In this document: positions 54,768 through 64,000 of the stretch, piece by piece
Layout: each line of letters opens with the position of its first letter
How positions within the stretch are numbered: position 1 is the first letter of the stretch
Assembly: GCF_000308795.1 (NCBI RefSeq)
Contig: NZ_BAGK01000244.1
Span: 23,368 to 87,367, forward strand
Length of the DNA stretch: 64,000 nucleotides
From: Nocardia thailandica NBRC 100428
Lineage (GTDB): Bacteria; Actinomycetota; Actinomycetes; Mycobacteriales; Mycobacteriaceae
Direction of reading: 5' to 3'
The notes under the pieces: generated by a model
The model's database searches: none
Told to the model about the DNA's origin: nothing
What the model saw: only the letters and a program-made list of their open reading frames with translations
Translations under genes and position numbers: made by a program

Positions 54768-54816
54768 GTGGATTCCTCGAGGAATCCGTGTGGAGTCCTC
54801 GAGGAATCCACCGGTT
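54768..54816. repeat. oriC palindromic repeat block 2
   Basis: Nearly identical to the block at 54583 (47 of 49 bases), including the same perfect 18-bp palindrome (54770-54787) and 22-base phasing of CTCGAG. Further CTCGAG motifs follow at 54869, 54880 and 54935. Confidence 0.95.
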
Positions 54817-55014
54817 CATCAGCAGGGGTGGGTCGGGTGTGGAGAACAGCCCCGAAGTGGTGGAACAACTCGAGGACGACTCGAGGATGAACTTGGGACA
54901 GATTTCGGGCGTCCACAGCCGGGTCCCGTTCATCCTCGAGACACTCCACGGTCATCCCCATGGCACCACCCGCTCTGACCTGCGGATACGGGCGAACTCC
55001 ACAGATTCCACAGT

Positions 55015-55065
55015 GCCTATTACTACTGCAATTAGTTCTCTAGAAGAGATCTCTTGAAAACAGGG
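55015..55065. other. Candidate DNA unwinding element of oriC
   Basis: The only clearly AT-rich stretch of the region (ATTACTACTGCAATTAGTTC and following), with the palindrome AAGAGATCTCTT at 55044-55055. It lies at the dnaN side of the DnaA boxes, as expected for a DUE. Confidence 0.6.
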
Positions 55066-55321
55066 TGTGTGGAAAGTTCGCTCGGAGGGCTCGGCCCGGG
55101 CATCGGGTTGCGCACAGGCGGCACGGAGGAGAAGGGAGCGGTCCGGACGCGACGCGCGGGGCGTCGATACACGCGGAGGGTCGATGCGGATGACAGCGCT
55201 GTCGCGGGTACCGTTGCCGTGTCGGCCTCTTGTGCGAGACTCACACGACGCGCGCGAGGAACATCGTGACTCCGCCGACAGCCGCACTAGGGATACGAAA
55301 CTGGAGAGGACAGATCGGGCG

Positions 55322-56497
55322 ATGGAGCTTGCGAGCATGAAGTTTCGGGTCGCTCGGGAGGATTTCGCCGAGTCCGTCGCCTGGGTCGCGCGCAGCCTGC
55401 CGTCCCGGCCTCCGGTGCCCGTTCTCGGCGGTGTTCTCCTGGTCGCCGACGAGAACGGCCTGACCGTCTCCGGCTTCGACTACGAGGTCTCCGCGCAGAT
55501 GCGCGTGGCCGCCGAGGTCGCGGGCCCGGGGCAGGTGCTGGTCTCCGGCCGCCTCCTGGCCGACATCACCAAGGCGCTGTCGAACAAGCCGGTCGACGTC
55601 TCGGTCGACGGGACCCGGGTGCTGATCGCCTGTGGCAGCGCGAAGTTCTCGCTGCCGACCATGCCGGTCGAGGATTATCCCCAGCTGCCCGAGGTGCCGC
55701 AGCAGACCGGTGAGGTCGGTGTGGATGTCTTCGCCGAGGCGGTCGGCCAGGTGGCCGTCGCCGCGGGTCGCGACGACACGCTGCCCATGCTCACCGGTAT
55801 CCGGGTGGAGATCGAGGGCGAGCAGGTCGTCCTGGCCGCCACCGACCGGTTCCGCCTGGCCGTGCGCCACATCCGCTGGCAGCCGACGCGTCCGGACATC
55901 GAGACCGCCGTGCTGATCCCGGCCCGCACGCTGTCCGAGTCGGCCAAGACGCTGGGCGCCTCCGACGCCCCGGTCCAGCTGTCCCTCGGCACGGGCGCGG
56001 GCAGCGACGGGCTGCTCGGCATCGTCAACGCGGGCCGACGCACCACCACGCGACTGCTCGACGCCGAATTCCCCAAGTTCCGCCAGTTGCTCCCCAAGGA
56101 GCACACCTCCATCGCCACGCTGGCGGTCTCGGCGCTGAGCGAGGCCATCAAGCGCGTGGCCCTGGTGGCCGAGCGCGGCGCGCAGGTACGACTCGAGTTC
56201 TCCACAGAGGGCCTGTTGCTGTCCGCGGGTGGGGACGACGCGGGCCGCGCCGAGGAATGGCTCGAGGCCGACTTCCGCGGCGAGCCGCTGACCATCGCGT
56301 TCAACCCGGGCTACCTCAACGACGGCCTGTCCGCGCTGCACGCCGACCGGGTGACCTTCGGCTTCACCACCCCCAGCCGTCCGGCGGTGCTGCTGCCCGC
56401 CTCCGAGGACGAGCCCAAGGTGCTCGAGTCGGGCGCGTTCGCGGCACTGGAGAGCGACTACACCTACCTGCTGATGCCGGTCCGGCTGCCGGGCTAG
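55322..56497 (+). CDS. dnaN: DNA polymerase III beta subunit (sliding clamp)
   Basis: 391 residues. Clamp sequence segments: VPVLGGVLLVADENGLTVSGFDYE, VSGRLLADITKALSNKPVDV, SLPTMPVEDYPQLP, GRDDTLPMLTGIRVE, LLDAEFPKFRQLLP and the end YTYLLMPVRLPG. It forms the ring that holds polymerase on DNA. ATG 55322 agrees with the mycobacterial protein; ATG 55337 is a possible shorter start. Confidence 0.97.
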   Translation: MELASMKFRVAREDFAESVAWVARSLPSRPPVPVLGGVLLVADENGLTVSGFDYEVSAQMRVAAEVAGPGQVLVSGRLLADITKALSNKPVDVSVDGTRVLIACGSAKFSLPTMPVEDYPQLPEVPQQTGEVGVDVFAEAVGQVAVAAGRDDTLPMLTGIRVEIEGEQVVLAATDRFRLAVRHIRWQPTRPDIETAVLIPARTLSESAKTLGASDAPVQLSLGTGAGSDGLLGIVNAGRRTTTRLLDAEFPKFRQLLPKEHTSIATLAVSALSEAIKRVALVAERGAQVRLEFSTEGLLLSAGGDDAGRAEEWLEADFRGEPLTIAFNPGYLNDGLSALHADRVTFGFTTPSRPAVLLPASEDEPKVLESGAFAALESDYTYLLMPVRLPG

Positions 56498-56518
56498 GCC
56501 GGCCGGTACCGGGGACGG

Positions 56519-57697
56519 ATGTACATCCGCACGCTGTCGGTCCGTGATTTCCGCTCGTGGGAGCAGGCCGACCTGGAGTTGTCCCCAGGGCGCACGGTCC
56601 TGGTCGGCTCGAACGGCAACGGCAAGACGAACCTGGTCGAGGCCGTCGGCTACCTGTCCACACTCGGTTCCCATCGGGTCGCCGCGGACGCGCCCCTGAT
56701 CCGCACCGGCGCGTCCCGGGCGCGCATCGGCGCGACGGTGGTCAACGCCGGCCGCGAGCTGCGCATCGATGTGGAGATCAACGTGGGCAGCGCGAATCGG
56801 GCCCAGATCAACCGGTCGCCGGTACGCAGGCCGCGGGAGATCCTGGGGATCCTGCACACCGTGCTGTTCGCGCCGGAGGACCTGTCGCTGGTCCGGGGCG
56901 ATCCGGGGGAGCGCAGGCGGTTCCTCGACGAGTTGTGCACAGCCCGGCTGCCCAGGCTGGCCGCGGTCCGCGCCGACTACGACAGGGTGCTGCGCCAACG
57001 CTCGGCTCTGTTGAAAACCGCGGGGCGGCAGGCGCGTTCGCGCGCCGACCTGAGCACCCTCGACGTGTGGGACGGGCATCTGGCCGAGCACGCGGCGGTC
57101 CTGCTCGCCCAGCGGCTGCGCCTGGTGCACGACCTCCATCCGCATCTGGCGGAGGCGTATTCGTCGATCGCTCCCGAATCGCGTCCGGCCGCCATCGCCT
57201 ACCGCAGCGCCGCGCTGCCGCCCGAACTCACCGATCCGGCGCGGCCGCCGGAGGACGGTGACGAGGCCGCGCTGCGCGAGATCCTGCTGCGGGAACTCGC
57301 GGCGGCTCGTGGCAGGGAACTCGAGCGCGGGGTCTGCCTGGTCGGCCCGCACCGCGACGATCTGGACCTGCTGCTCGGCAGTTCGCCCGCGAAGGGGTTC
57401 GCCAGCCACGGGGAGTCGTGGTCGTTCGCGCTGGCGCTGCGGCTGGCCTCCTTCGAGCTGCTGCGCGCGACCGGCGCCGAGCCGGTGCTGCTGCTCGACG
57501 ACGTGTTCGCCGAACTCGACCGGCGCAGGCGTACCGCGCTGGCGCGGGTGGCCGCGGGCGCCGAGCAGGTGCTGATCACGGCCGCGGTCGCCGAGGATGT
57601 GCCCGAGGAACTGGCCGCCGAGCCGCTGCGGGTGCAGACCAGCGGGGAGGCCGACGCGCGCACCTCCCACCTGGTGGCCGCGGATATGCACAGATAG
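56519..57697 (+). CDS. recF: DNA replication and repair protein RecF
   Basis: 392 residues. N-terminal MYIRTLSVRDFRSWEQ, Walker A GSNGNGKTNLVEA, ABC-type signature region FAPEDLSLVRGDPGERRRFLDE and Walker B VLLLDDVFAELDRRRR. It loads RecA at gaps in damaged DNA. It begins 21 bases after dnaN. Confidence 0.96.
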   Translation: MYIRTLSVRDFRSWEQADLELSPGRTVLVGSNGNGKTNLVEAVGYLSTLGSHRVAADAPLIRTGASRARIGATVVNAGRELRIDVEINVGSANRAQINRSPVRRPREILGILHTVLFAPEDLSLVRGDPGERRRFLDELCTARLPRLAAVRADYDRVLRQRSALLKTAGRQARSRADLSTLDVWDGHLAEHAAVLLAQRLRLVHDLHPHLAEAYSSIAPESRPAAIAYRSAALPPELTDPARPPEDGDEAALREILLRELAAARGRELERGVCLVGPHRDDLDLLLGSSPAKGFASHGESWSFALALRLASFELLRATGAEPVLLLDDVFAELDRRRRTALARVAAGAEQVLITAAVAEDVPEELAAEPLRVQTSGEADARTSHLVAADMHR

Positions 57698-57701
57698 CCA
57701 T

Positions 57702-57728
57702 GGTTCTCCACAGTGCCTGTGGAGAACC
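57702..57728. terminator. Perfect 12-bp hairpin after recF
   Basis: GGTTCTCCACAG, loop TGC, CTGTGGAGAACC. It starts 5 bases after the recF stop. Each arm also resembles a DnaA box half (CTCCACAG), so it may bind DnaA as well as end the transcript. Confidence 0.6.
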
Positions 57729-57796
57729 GGCAACACTCTGGTGATTCCCGTCCACGGCGTGCGGGCGGTGTCGGCCCGGCGGCATAGACTTCCCCC

Positions 57797-58333
57797 ATGA
57801 GCGAGCAGCCCGAGCCGGAACTCCGCGGGATCGACCTCGCGCGCCGGGCCCTCGAGGAGGCGCGCGCCGCGGCCAAGGCCAGTGGGAAGTCGGTGGGGCA
57901 GGGGCGGGCCTCGCCGGTGCGCAAGTTGCGCGCGGGGGGCCGCAGGCGCACGGGCTGGTCGGGCTCGGGTCCCGACGATCGCGATCCCCAGATGCTGTCC
58001 GCGCTGACCGGCCGGATCGCCAAAAGCCGTGGCTGGTCGGCGAAAGTGGCCGAGGGCATGGTGTTCGGGCGCTGGTCCGGGGTGGTCGGTGAGGACATCG
58101 CCTCGCACGCGACGCCGGTCGCGCTGCGCGACGGCACCCTCGAGATCGCCGCCGAGTCGACCGCGTGGGCCACCCAGCTGCGCCTGCTGCAGTCGCAGAT
58201 CCTGGCCAAGATCAACGCGGCGGTGGGGCAGGGCGTCGTCACCCAGCTGCGGATCACCGGGCCCGCGGCGCCGAGCTGGCGCAAGGGCGAACGGCACATC
58301 AAGGGACGCGGTCCGCGCGACACCTACGGATAA
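57797..58333 (+). CDS. dciA: DciA-like replicative helicase loader (DUF721)
   Basis: 178 residues. Pro/Arg-rich N-terminal region, then the DUF721 domain SKVAEGMVFGRWSGVVGEDIA-like (about 80-105) and ESTAWATQLRLLQSQILAKINAAVGQG. Rv0004 position between recF and gyrB. DciA recruits the DnaB helicase in bacteria without DnaC. ATG 57797. Confidence 0.9.
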   Translation: MSEQPEPELRGIDLARRALEEARAAAKASGKSVGQGRASPVRKLRAGGRRRTGWSGSGPDDRDPQMLSALTGRIAKSRGWSAKVAEGMVFGRWSGVVGEDIASHATPVALRDGTLEIAAESTAWATQLRLLQSQILAKINAAVGQGVVTQLRITGPAAPSWRKGERHIKGRGPRDTYG

Positions 58334-58733
58334 CCAGGCGGTGACCAGCGCAGACCCGCCGGTCGGGACCCGCCCGGGCGCGGAATGGTTGTGTACATGT
58401 GGACAGGCCCTGTGGACAACCGCCCGGGACGGCGCGATCGGGCGGCTTCGCGGAGACCGGACTCGACACTTCTCACGCCATTTCTGCCGGGCGGAAACCT
58501 TCTGGAGGCGGTCGCGTGTCGACGTTCTCCGATTTCTTGCATTCACGGCGGCGTGAGGGGTGTCGGAGGTGCACTGTAAGTTGGGTCTACCAGTAGGATG
58601 GTGACGTAACCAGCGGCGAACCTTCGGCGCGTGCTGTGCAGCAACGTGTTCTCACCCGGCTTCCCATCCGAGCCGCGTGCGTGCTGCCCGATCGCTGCGC
58701 CAGGGATCAGCAAGTAAGGAGAGCTACCCACCA
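58334..58733. other. Leader region before gyrB
   Basis: 400 bases with no gene. Contains two DnaA-box-like motifs (TGTGGACAG 58398-58406 and the perfect TGTGGACAA 58411-58419), a possible -10 TAGGAT at 58594 without a good -35, and AAGGAGAG before the gyrB start. Confidence 0.55.
58398..58419. promoter_or_regulatory. DnaA boxes in the gyrB leader
   Basis: Two same-orientation boxes, TGTGGACAG and TGTGGACAA, starting 13 bases apart. The second is the exact complement of TTGTCCACA, the strong actinobacterial box. Confidence 0.65.
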
Positions 58734-60764
58734 GTGGCTGCCAACGACTCCAACGCATCGGGCAAACAGGGCTACGGTGCCTCCTCCATTACGGTCCTCG
58801 AGGGACTCGAAGCTGTTCGCAAGCGCCCCGGTATGTACATCGGTTCCACCGGTGAGCGCGGTCTGCACCACCTCATCTGGGAGGTTGTGGACAACTCCGT
58901 CGACGAGGCGATGGCGGGCTACGCGACCCGCGTCGACGTCACGCTGCTGGCGGACGGTGGTGTGGAGGTGGTCGACGACGGCCGCGGTATCCCCACCGGC
59001 ATGCACGCGCAGGGCATCCCCACCGTCGAGGTCGTCATGACCCAGCTACACGCCGGCGGCAAGTTCGACTCCGACTCCTACGCCGTCTCCGGTGGTCTGC
59101 ACGGCGTCGGCATCTCGGTGGTCAACGCGCTGTCGAGCAAGCTGGAAGCCGAGATCGACAACGACGGCTACCACTGGACCCAGGTCTACAAGGACGCCAA
59201 GCCCGGTCAGCTGATCCAGGGCGAGCCGACCAAGCGCACCGGAACCACGATCCGCTTCTGGGCGGACCCGGAGATCTTCGAGACCACCACCTACAACTTC
59301 GAGACGGTCTCGCGCCGCCTGCAGGAGATGGCCTTCCTGAACAAGGGCCTGACCATCACCCTGACCGACCAGCGGGTCAGCGAGAACGACGTCACCGACG
59401 AGGTGGTCAGCGAGACCGCCGAGGCGCCCAAGCACGCCGAGGAGGGCGCCGAGGCGCCCGCCGAGCCCAAGGTCAAGACGCGGACCTACCACTACCCGGG
59501 CGGCCTGGTCGACTTCGTGCGCCACATCAACCGCACCAAGACCCCCATCCACAACTCGGTGGTCGGGTTCACGGGCAAGGGCACCGGCCACGAGCTCGAG
59601 GTCGCGATGCAGTGGAACTCGGGCTACTCCGAGTCCGTGCACACCTTCGCCAACACGATCAACACCCACGAGGGCGGCACCCACGAAGAGGGCTTCCGCG
59701 CGGCGCTGACCACCGTGGTCAACAAGTACGCCAAGGAGAAGAAGCTCCTCAAGGAGAAGGACGGCAACCTCACCGGCGACGACATCCGCGAGGGCCTGGC
59801 CGCCATCGTGAGCGTCAAGGTCGGCGAGCCGCAGTTCGAGGGCCAGACCAAGACCAAGCTCGGCAACACCGAGGTCAAGTCGTTCGTGCAGCGCGCCTGC
59901 AACGAGCACCTGACGCACTGGTTCGAGGCCAACCCGGCCGACGCCAAGACCATCGTGCAGAAGGCGGTGTCCTCGGCGCAGGCCCGCGTGGCCGCCCGCA
60001 AGGCTCGCGAGCTGGTCCGCCGCAAGTCGGCCACCGACCTCGGCGGCCTGCCCGGCAAGCTGGCCGACTGCCGCTCCAAGGAGCCGAGCAAGTCCGAGAT
60101 CTACATCGTCGAGGGCGACTCCGCAGGCGGCTCGGCGAAGTCCGGCCGCGACTCGATGTACCAGGCGATCCTGCCGCTGCGCGGCAAGATCATCAACGTC
60201 GAGAAGGCCCGCATCGACCGCGTCCTCAAGAACAACGAGGTCCAGTCGATCATCACCGCCTTCGGCACCGGCATCCACGACGAGTTCGACATCGCCAAGC
60301 TGCGGTATCACAAGATCGTGCTGATGGCCGACGCCGACGTCGACGGCCAGCACATCTCGACGCTGCTGCTCACCCTGCTGTTCCGCTTCATGCGGCCGCT
60401 GATCGAGCACGGGCACGTCTACCTGGCCCAGCCGCCGCTGTACAAGCTCAAGTGGCAGCGCAGCGAGCCGGAGTTCGCCTACTCCGACCGCGAGCGCGAC
60501 GGCCTGCTCGAAGCCGGTCTGGCCGCGGGCAAGAAGATCAACAAGGACGACGGCGTCCAGCGCTACAAGGGTCTGGGCGAGATGAACGCCAAGGAGCTGT
60601 GGGAGACCACCATGGACCCGGCGGTCCGTGTGCTTCGTCAGGTGACGCTCGACGACGCGGCCGCGGCCGACGAACTGTTCTCCGTGCTGATGGGGGAGGA
60701 CGTGGAGGCGCGTCGCAGCTTCATCACCCGCAATGCCAAGGACGTCCGCTTCCTCGACGTGTGA
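58734..60764 (+). CDS. gyrB: DNA gyrase subunit B
   Basis: 676 residues. GHKL ATPase: EVVDNSVDEAMAG, DDGRGIPTGMH and GGLHGVGISVVNALS. Toprim domain: VEGDSAGGSAKSGRD and DADVDGQHI. C-terminal KGLGEMNAKELWETTMDP. Supplies ATP-driven negative supercoiling with GyrA. GTG 58734 gives the same N-terminal length as mycobacterial GyrB; a start at 58677 would extend it into the leader. Confidence 0.97.
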   Translation: MAANDSNASGKQGYGASSITVLEGLEAVRKRPGMYIGSTGERGLHHLIWEVVDNSVDEAMAGYATRVDVTLLADGGVEVVDDGRGIPTGMHAQGIPTVEVVMTQLHAGGKFDSDSYAVSGGLHGVGISVVNALSSKLEAEIDNDGYHWTQVYKDAKPGQLIQGEPTKRTGTTIRFWADPEIFETTTYNFETVSRRLQEMAFLNKGLTITLTDQRVSENDVTDEVVSETAEAPKHAEEGAEAPAEPKVKTRTYHYPGGLVDFVRHINRTKTPIHNSVVGFTGKGTGHELEVAMQWNSGYSESVHTFANTINTHEGGTHEEGFRAALTTVVNKYAKEKKLLKEKDGNLTGDDIREGLAAIVSVKVGEPQFEGQTKTKLGNTEVKSFVQRACNEHLTHWFEANPADAKTIVQKAVSSAQARVAARKARELVRRKSATDLGGLPGKLADCRSKEPSKSEIYIVEGDSAGGSAKSGRDSMYQAILPLRGKIINVEKARIDRVLKNNEVQSIITAFGTGIHDEFDIAKLRYHKIVLMADADVDGQHISTLLLTLLFRFMRPLIEHGHVYLAQPPLYKLKWQRSEPEFAYSDRERDGLLEAGLAAGKKINKDDGVQRYKGLGEMNAKELWETTMDPAVRVLRQVTLDDAAAADELFSVLMGEDVEARRSFITRNAKDVRFLDV

Positions 60765-60828
60765 TCCCGGCGCCGCGCCGCACCGGCGCGCCCGGCCCAC
60801 GTCCGCCCCAGCCCTGTAAGGAGCCTTC

Positions 60829-63342
<2,514 letters not shown>

Positions 63343-63382
63343 TTGAGACAGCGGCGGCAACGAAACGGATCCGAGGATTCCA

Positions 63383-64000
63383 TTGACCACACCGAATGAC
63401 GGGCAGCAGACCAACGGCGTGACCGAGCGCGTCGCGGCGTCGCCGATCCCGCCGCGGCCGATTCAGCGTCCGGCCGAGGGCGGGGGAGGAGACAGCGGCG
63501 ACCAGGCGACGGTGCGGATGGGTACCGAGTCCGCGCCGTCCAGTCCGGCGGGCAAGGGCAACGGCACGGGCGGCGGGAAGCCGTCCCCGTATCAGGAGGG
63601 CTGGTCCCAGCTGCCGCAGCGGGAACCGCAGTCCAACCTGTACCGCCCGGGTGACGCGCCGGTCCAGGGCCGCCCGTCGTCGGGCCCGGTGGGTCTGAAG
63701 GGCGCAGGCGGCGGCGGTGGCGGTCTCAAGGGCAGCGGCGGCAACGCGCGCACCACGGCCGACCTCGCGGCGAAGGCGGCGCGCAAGGAAGCCGCCATGG
63801 TGAAGTCGGTCGGCATCGACGGGCCGACCCGCAGCATCGCCCGCCCGGAGCTGGTCAAGGACATGCCGGACCTGTCCGAGGTCCGGCACCCCACGCCGGA
63901 GGCGGTGCCCGCCGCGCCCGCGCCGCAGGGTGCCCAGCCCGCCGCAGCGCCGCTGCCCACGGCCGCGGTGCCGCAGGGCAGGCCGGTGTCGCCCGCCGCT
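63383..64000 (+). CDS. DUF3566-type membrane protein, N-terminal part (runs off the window)
   Basis: 206 codons open to the window end, starting TTG 63383 behind GAGGA. The visible part is cytoplasmic and disordered: Pro, Gly and Ala-rich with GGGGGGLKGSGGNARTTADLAAKAARKEA-like stretches. Position after gyrA equals Rv0007, whose C-terminal DUF3566 domain with two transmembrane helices would lie past 64000. Assignment rests on position and composition. Confidence 0.65.
   Translation, partial: MTTPNDGQQTNGVTERVAASPIPPRPIQRPAEGGGGDSGDQATVRMGTESAPSSPAGKGNGTGGGKPSPYQEGWSQLPQREPQSNLYRPGDAPVQGRPSSGPVGLKGAGGGGGGLKGSGGNARTTADLAAKAARKEAAMVKSVGIDGPTRSIARPELVKDMPDLSEVRHPTPEAVPAAPAPQGAQPAAAPLPTAAVPQGRPVSPAA

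Larger units (their letters stand above)
54527..55321. other. Origin of replication oriC (dnaA-dnaN intergenic)
   Basis: 795 bases without a gene. It contains a perfect reverse-oriented or forward DnaA box TTGTCCACA at 54691-54699 and many variants (TTGTCCACC 54630, CTGTCCCCA 54700, TGTGGAGAA 54838). It also has two 49-base blocks of palindromic repeats, seven CTCGAG motifs, and an AT-rich stretch near dnaN (about 55015-55065) as candidate unwinding element. The place between dnaA and dnaN is where actinobacterial origins lie. Confidence 0.95.

Noticed and set aside
55241..58546. A minus-strand frame of about 1100 codons opposite dnaN, recF and dciA
   Set aside because: Same reason: shadow of highly biased codons in three certain genes.
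58594..58599. TAGGAT as the gyrB promoter -10
   Set aside because: No acceptable -35 at 16-18 bases upstream; kept only as a note in the leader description.

Overview
The window is a high-GC actinomycete chromosome segment around the replication origin. Gene order from a CCA-adding enzyme through mutT4, murJ, sigM, trxB-trxA, cwlM, parB-parA, rsmG, jag, yidC, yidD, rnpA, rpmH, dnaA, dnaN, recF, dciA, gyrB and gyrA matches the mycobacterial origin region (Rv3907c-Rv3924c, then Rv0001-Rv0006). Length and sequence differences, the XRE/DUF397 pair and the complete mevalonate cluster fit Nocardia or a close relative better than Mycobacterium. This placement rests on remembered protein sequences and synteny, not on a search.

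Layout. (1) 82-6591 (+): a complete mevalonate pathway of six genes in the order known from Streptomyces sp. CL190, nearly all joined by ATGA overlaps. (2) 6600-9604 (+): two tandem Baeyer-Villiger-type flavin monooxygenases continuing the operon. (3) 9653-14271 (-): a soluble Ser/Thr kinase with Sel1-like repeats, a metallo-beta-lactamase-fold hydrolase and a Zmp1-like M13 peptidase. (4) 14320-16261: an XRE regulator with a DUF397 partner and a divergent small gene. (5) 16251-25269: membrane protein, pirin, MFS transporter, two exported or unknown proteins, the 5-oxoprolinase genes pxpA-pxpB-pxpC and an unknown gene. (6) 25273-40022: cca, then the + strand run mutT4, a DUF6049-like protein, a giant MurJ, sigM and its anti-sigma factor, trxB-trxA and the pseudo-amidase cwlM. 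(7) 40086-43037 (-): an acetyltransferase-like gene, parB and parA. (8) 43038-48492: about 5.4 kb without a credible gene, built partly of decayed minisatellites and dotted with parS-like sites. (9) 48493-51797 (-): rsmG, jag, yidC, yidD, rnpA and rpmH. (10) 52442-64000 (+): dnaA, oriC, dnaN, recF, dciA, gyrB, gyrA and the start of a DUF3566 gene.

How it works together. The right half is the replication and segregation core: DnaA acts at oriC (54527-55321), gyrase and the clamp sit next to it, and ParA/ParB act on parS sites 5-11 kb to the left. The murJ, cwlM and sigM block couples lipid II export, peptidoglycan precursor control and envelope stress, with a redox promoter ahead of trxBA. The left end is accessory metabolism making isopentenyl diphosphate.

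The features that look least explained are: (a) the oriC, which carries two 49-bp blocks of 22-bp-phased palindromic repeats centred on CTCGAG, seven CTCGAG in about 350 bp; (b) the 5.4-kb repeat-filled, parS-bearing gap between rsmG and parA; (c) a 75-bp tandem repeat that duplicates the shared stop-codon region of two convergent genes; and (d) very long disordered expansions in MurJ and DnaA.
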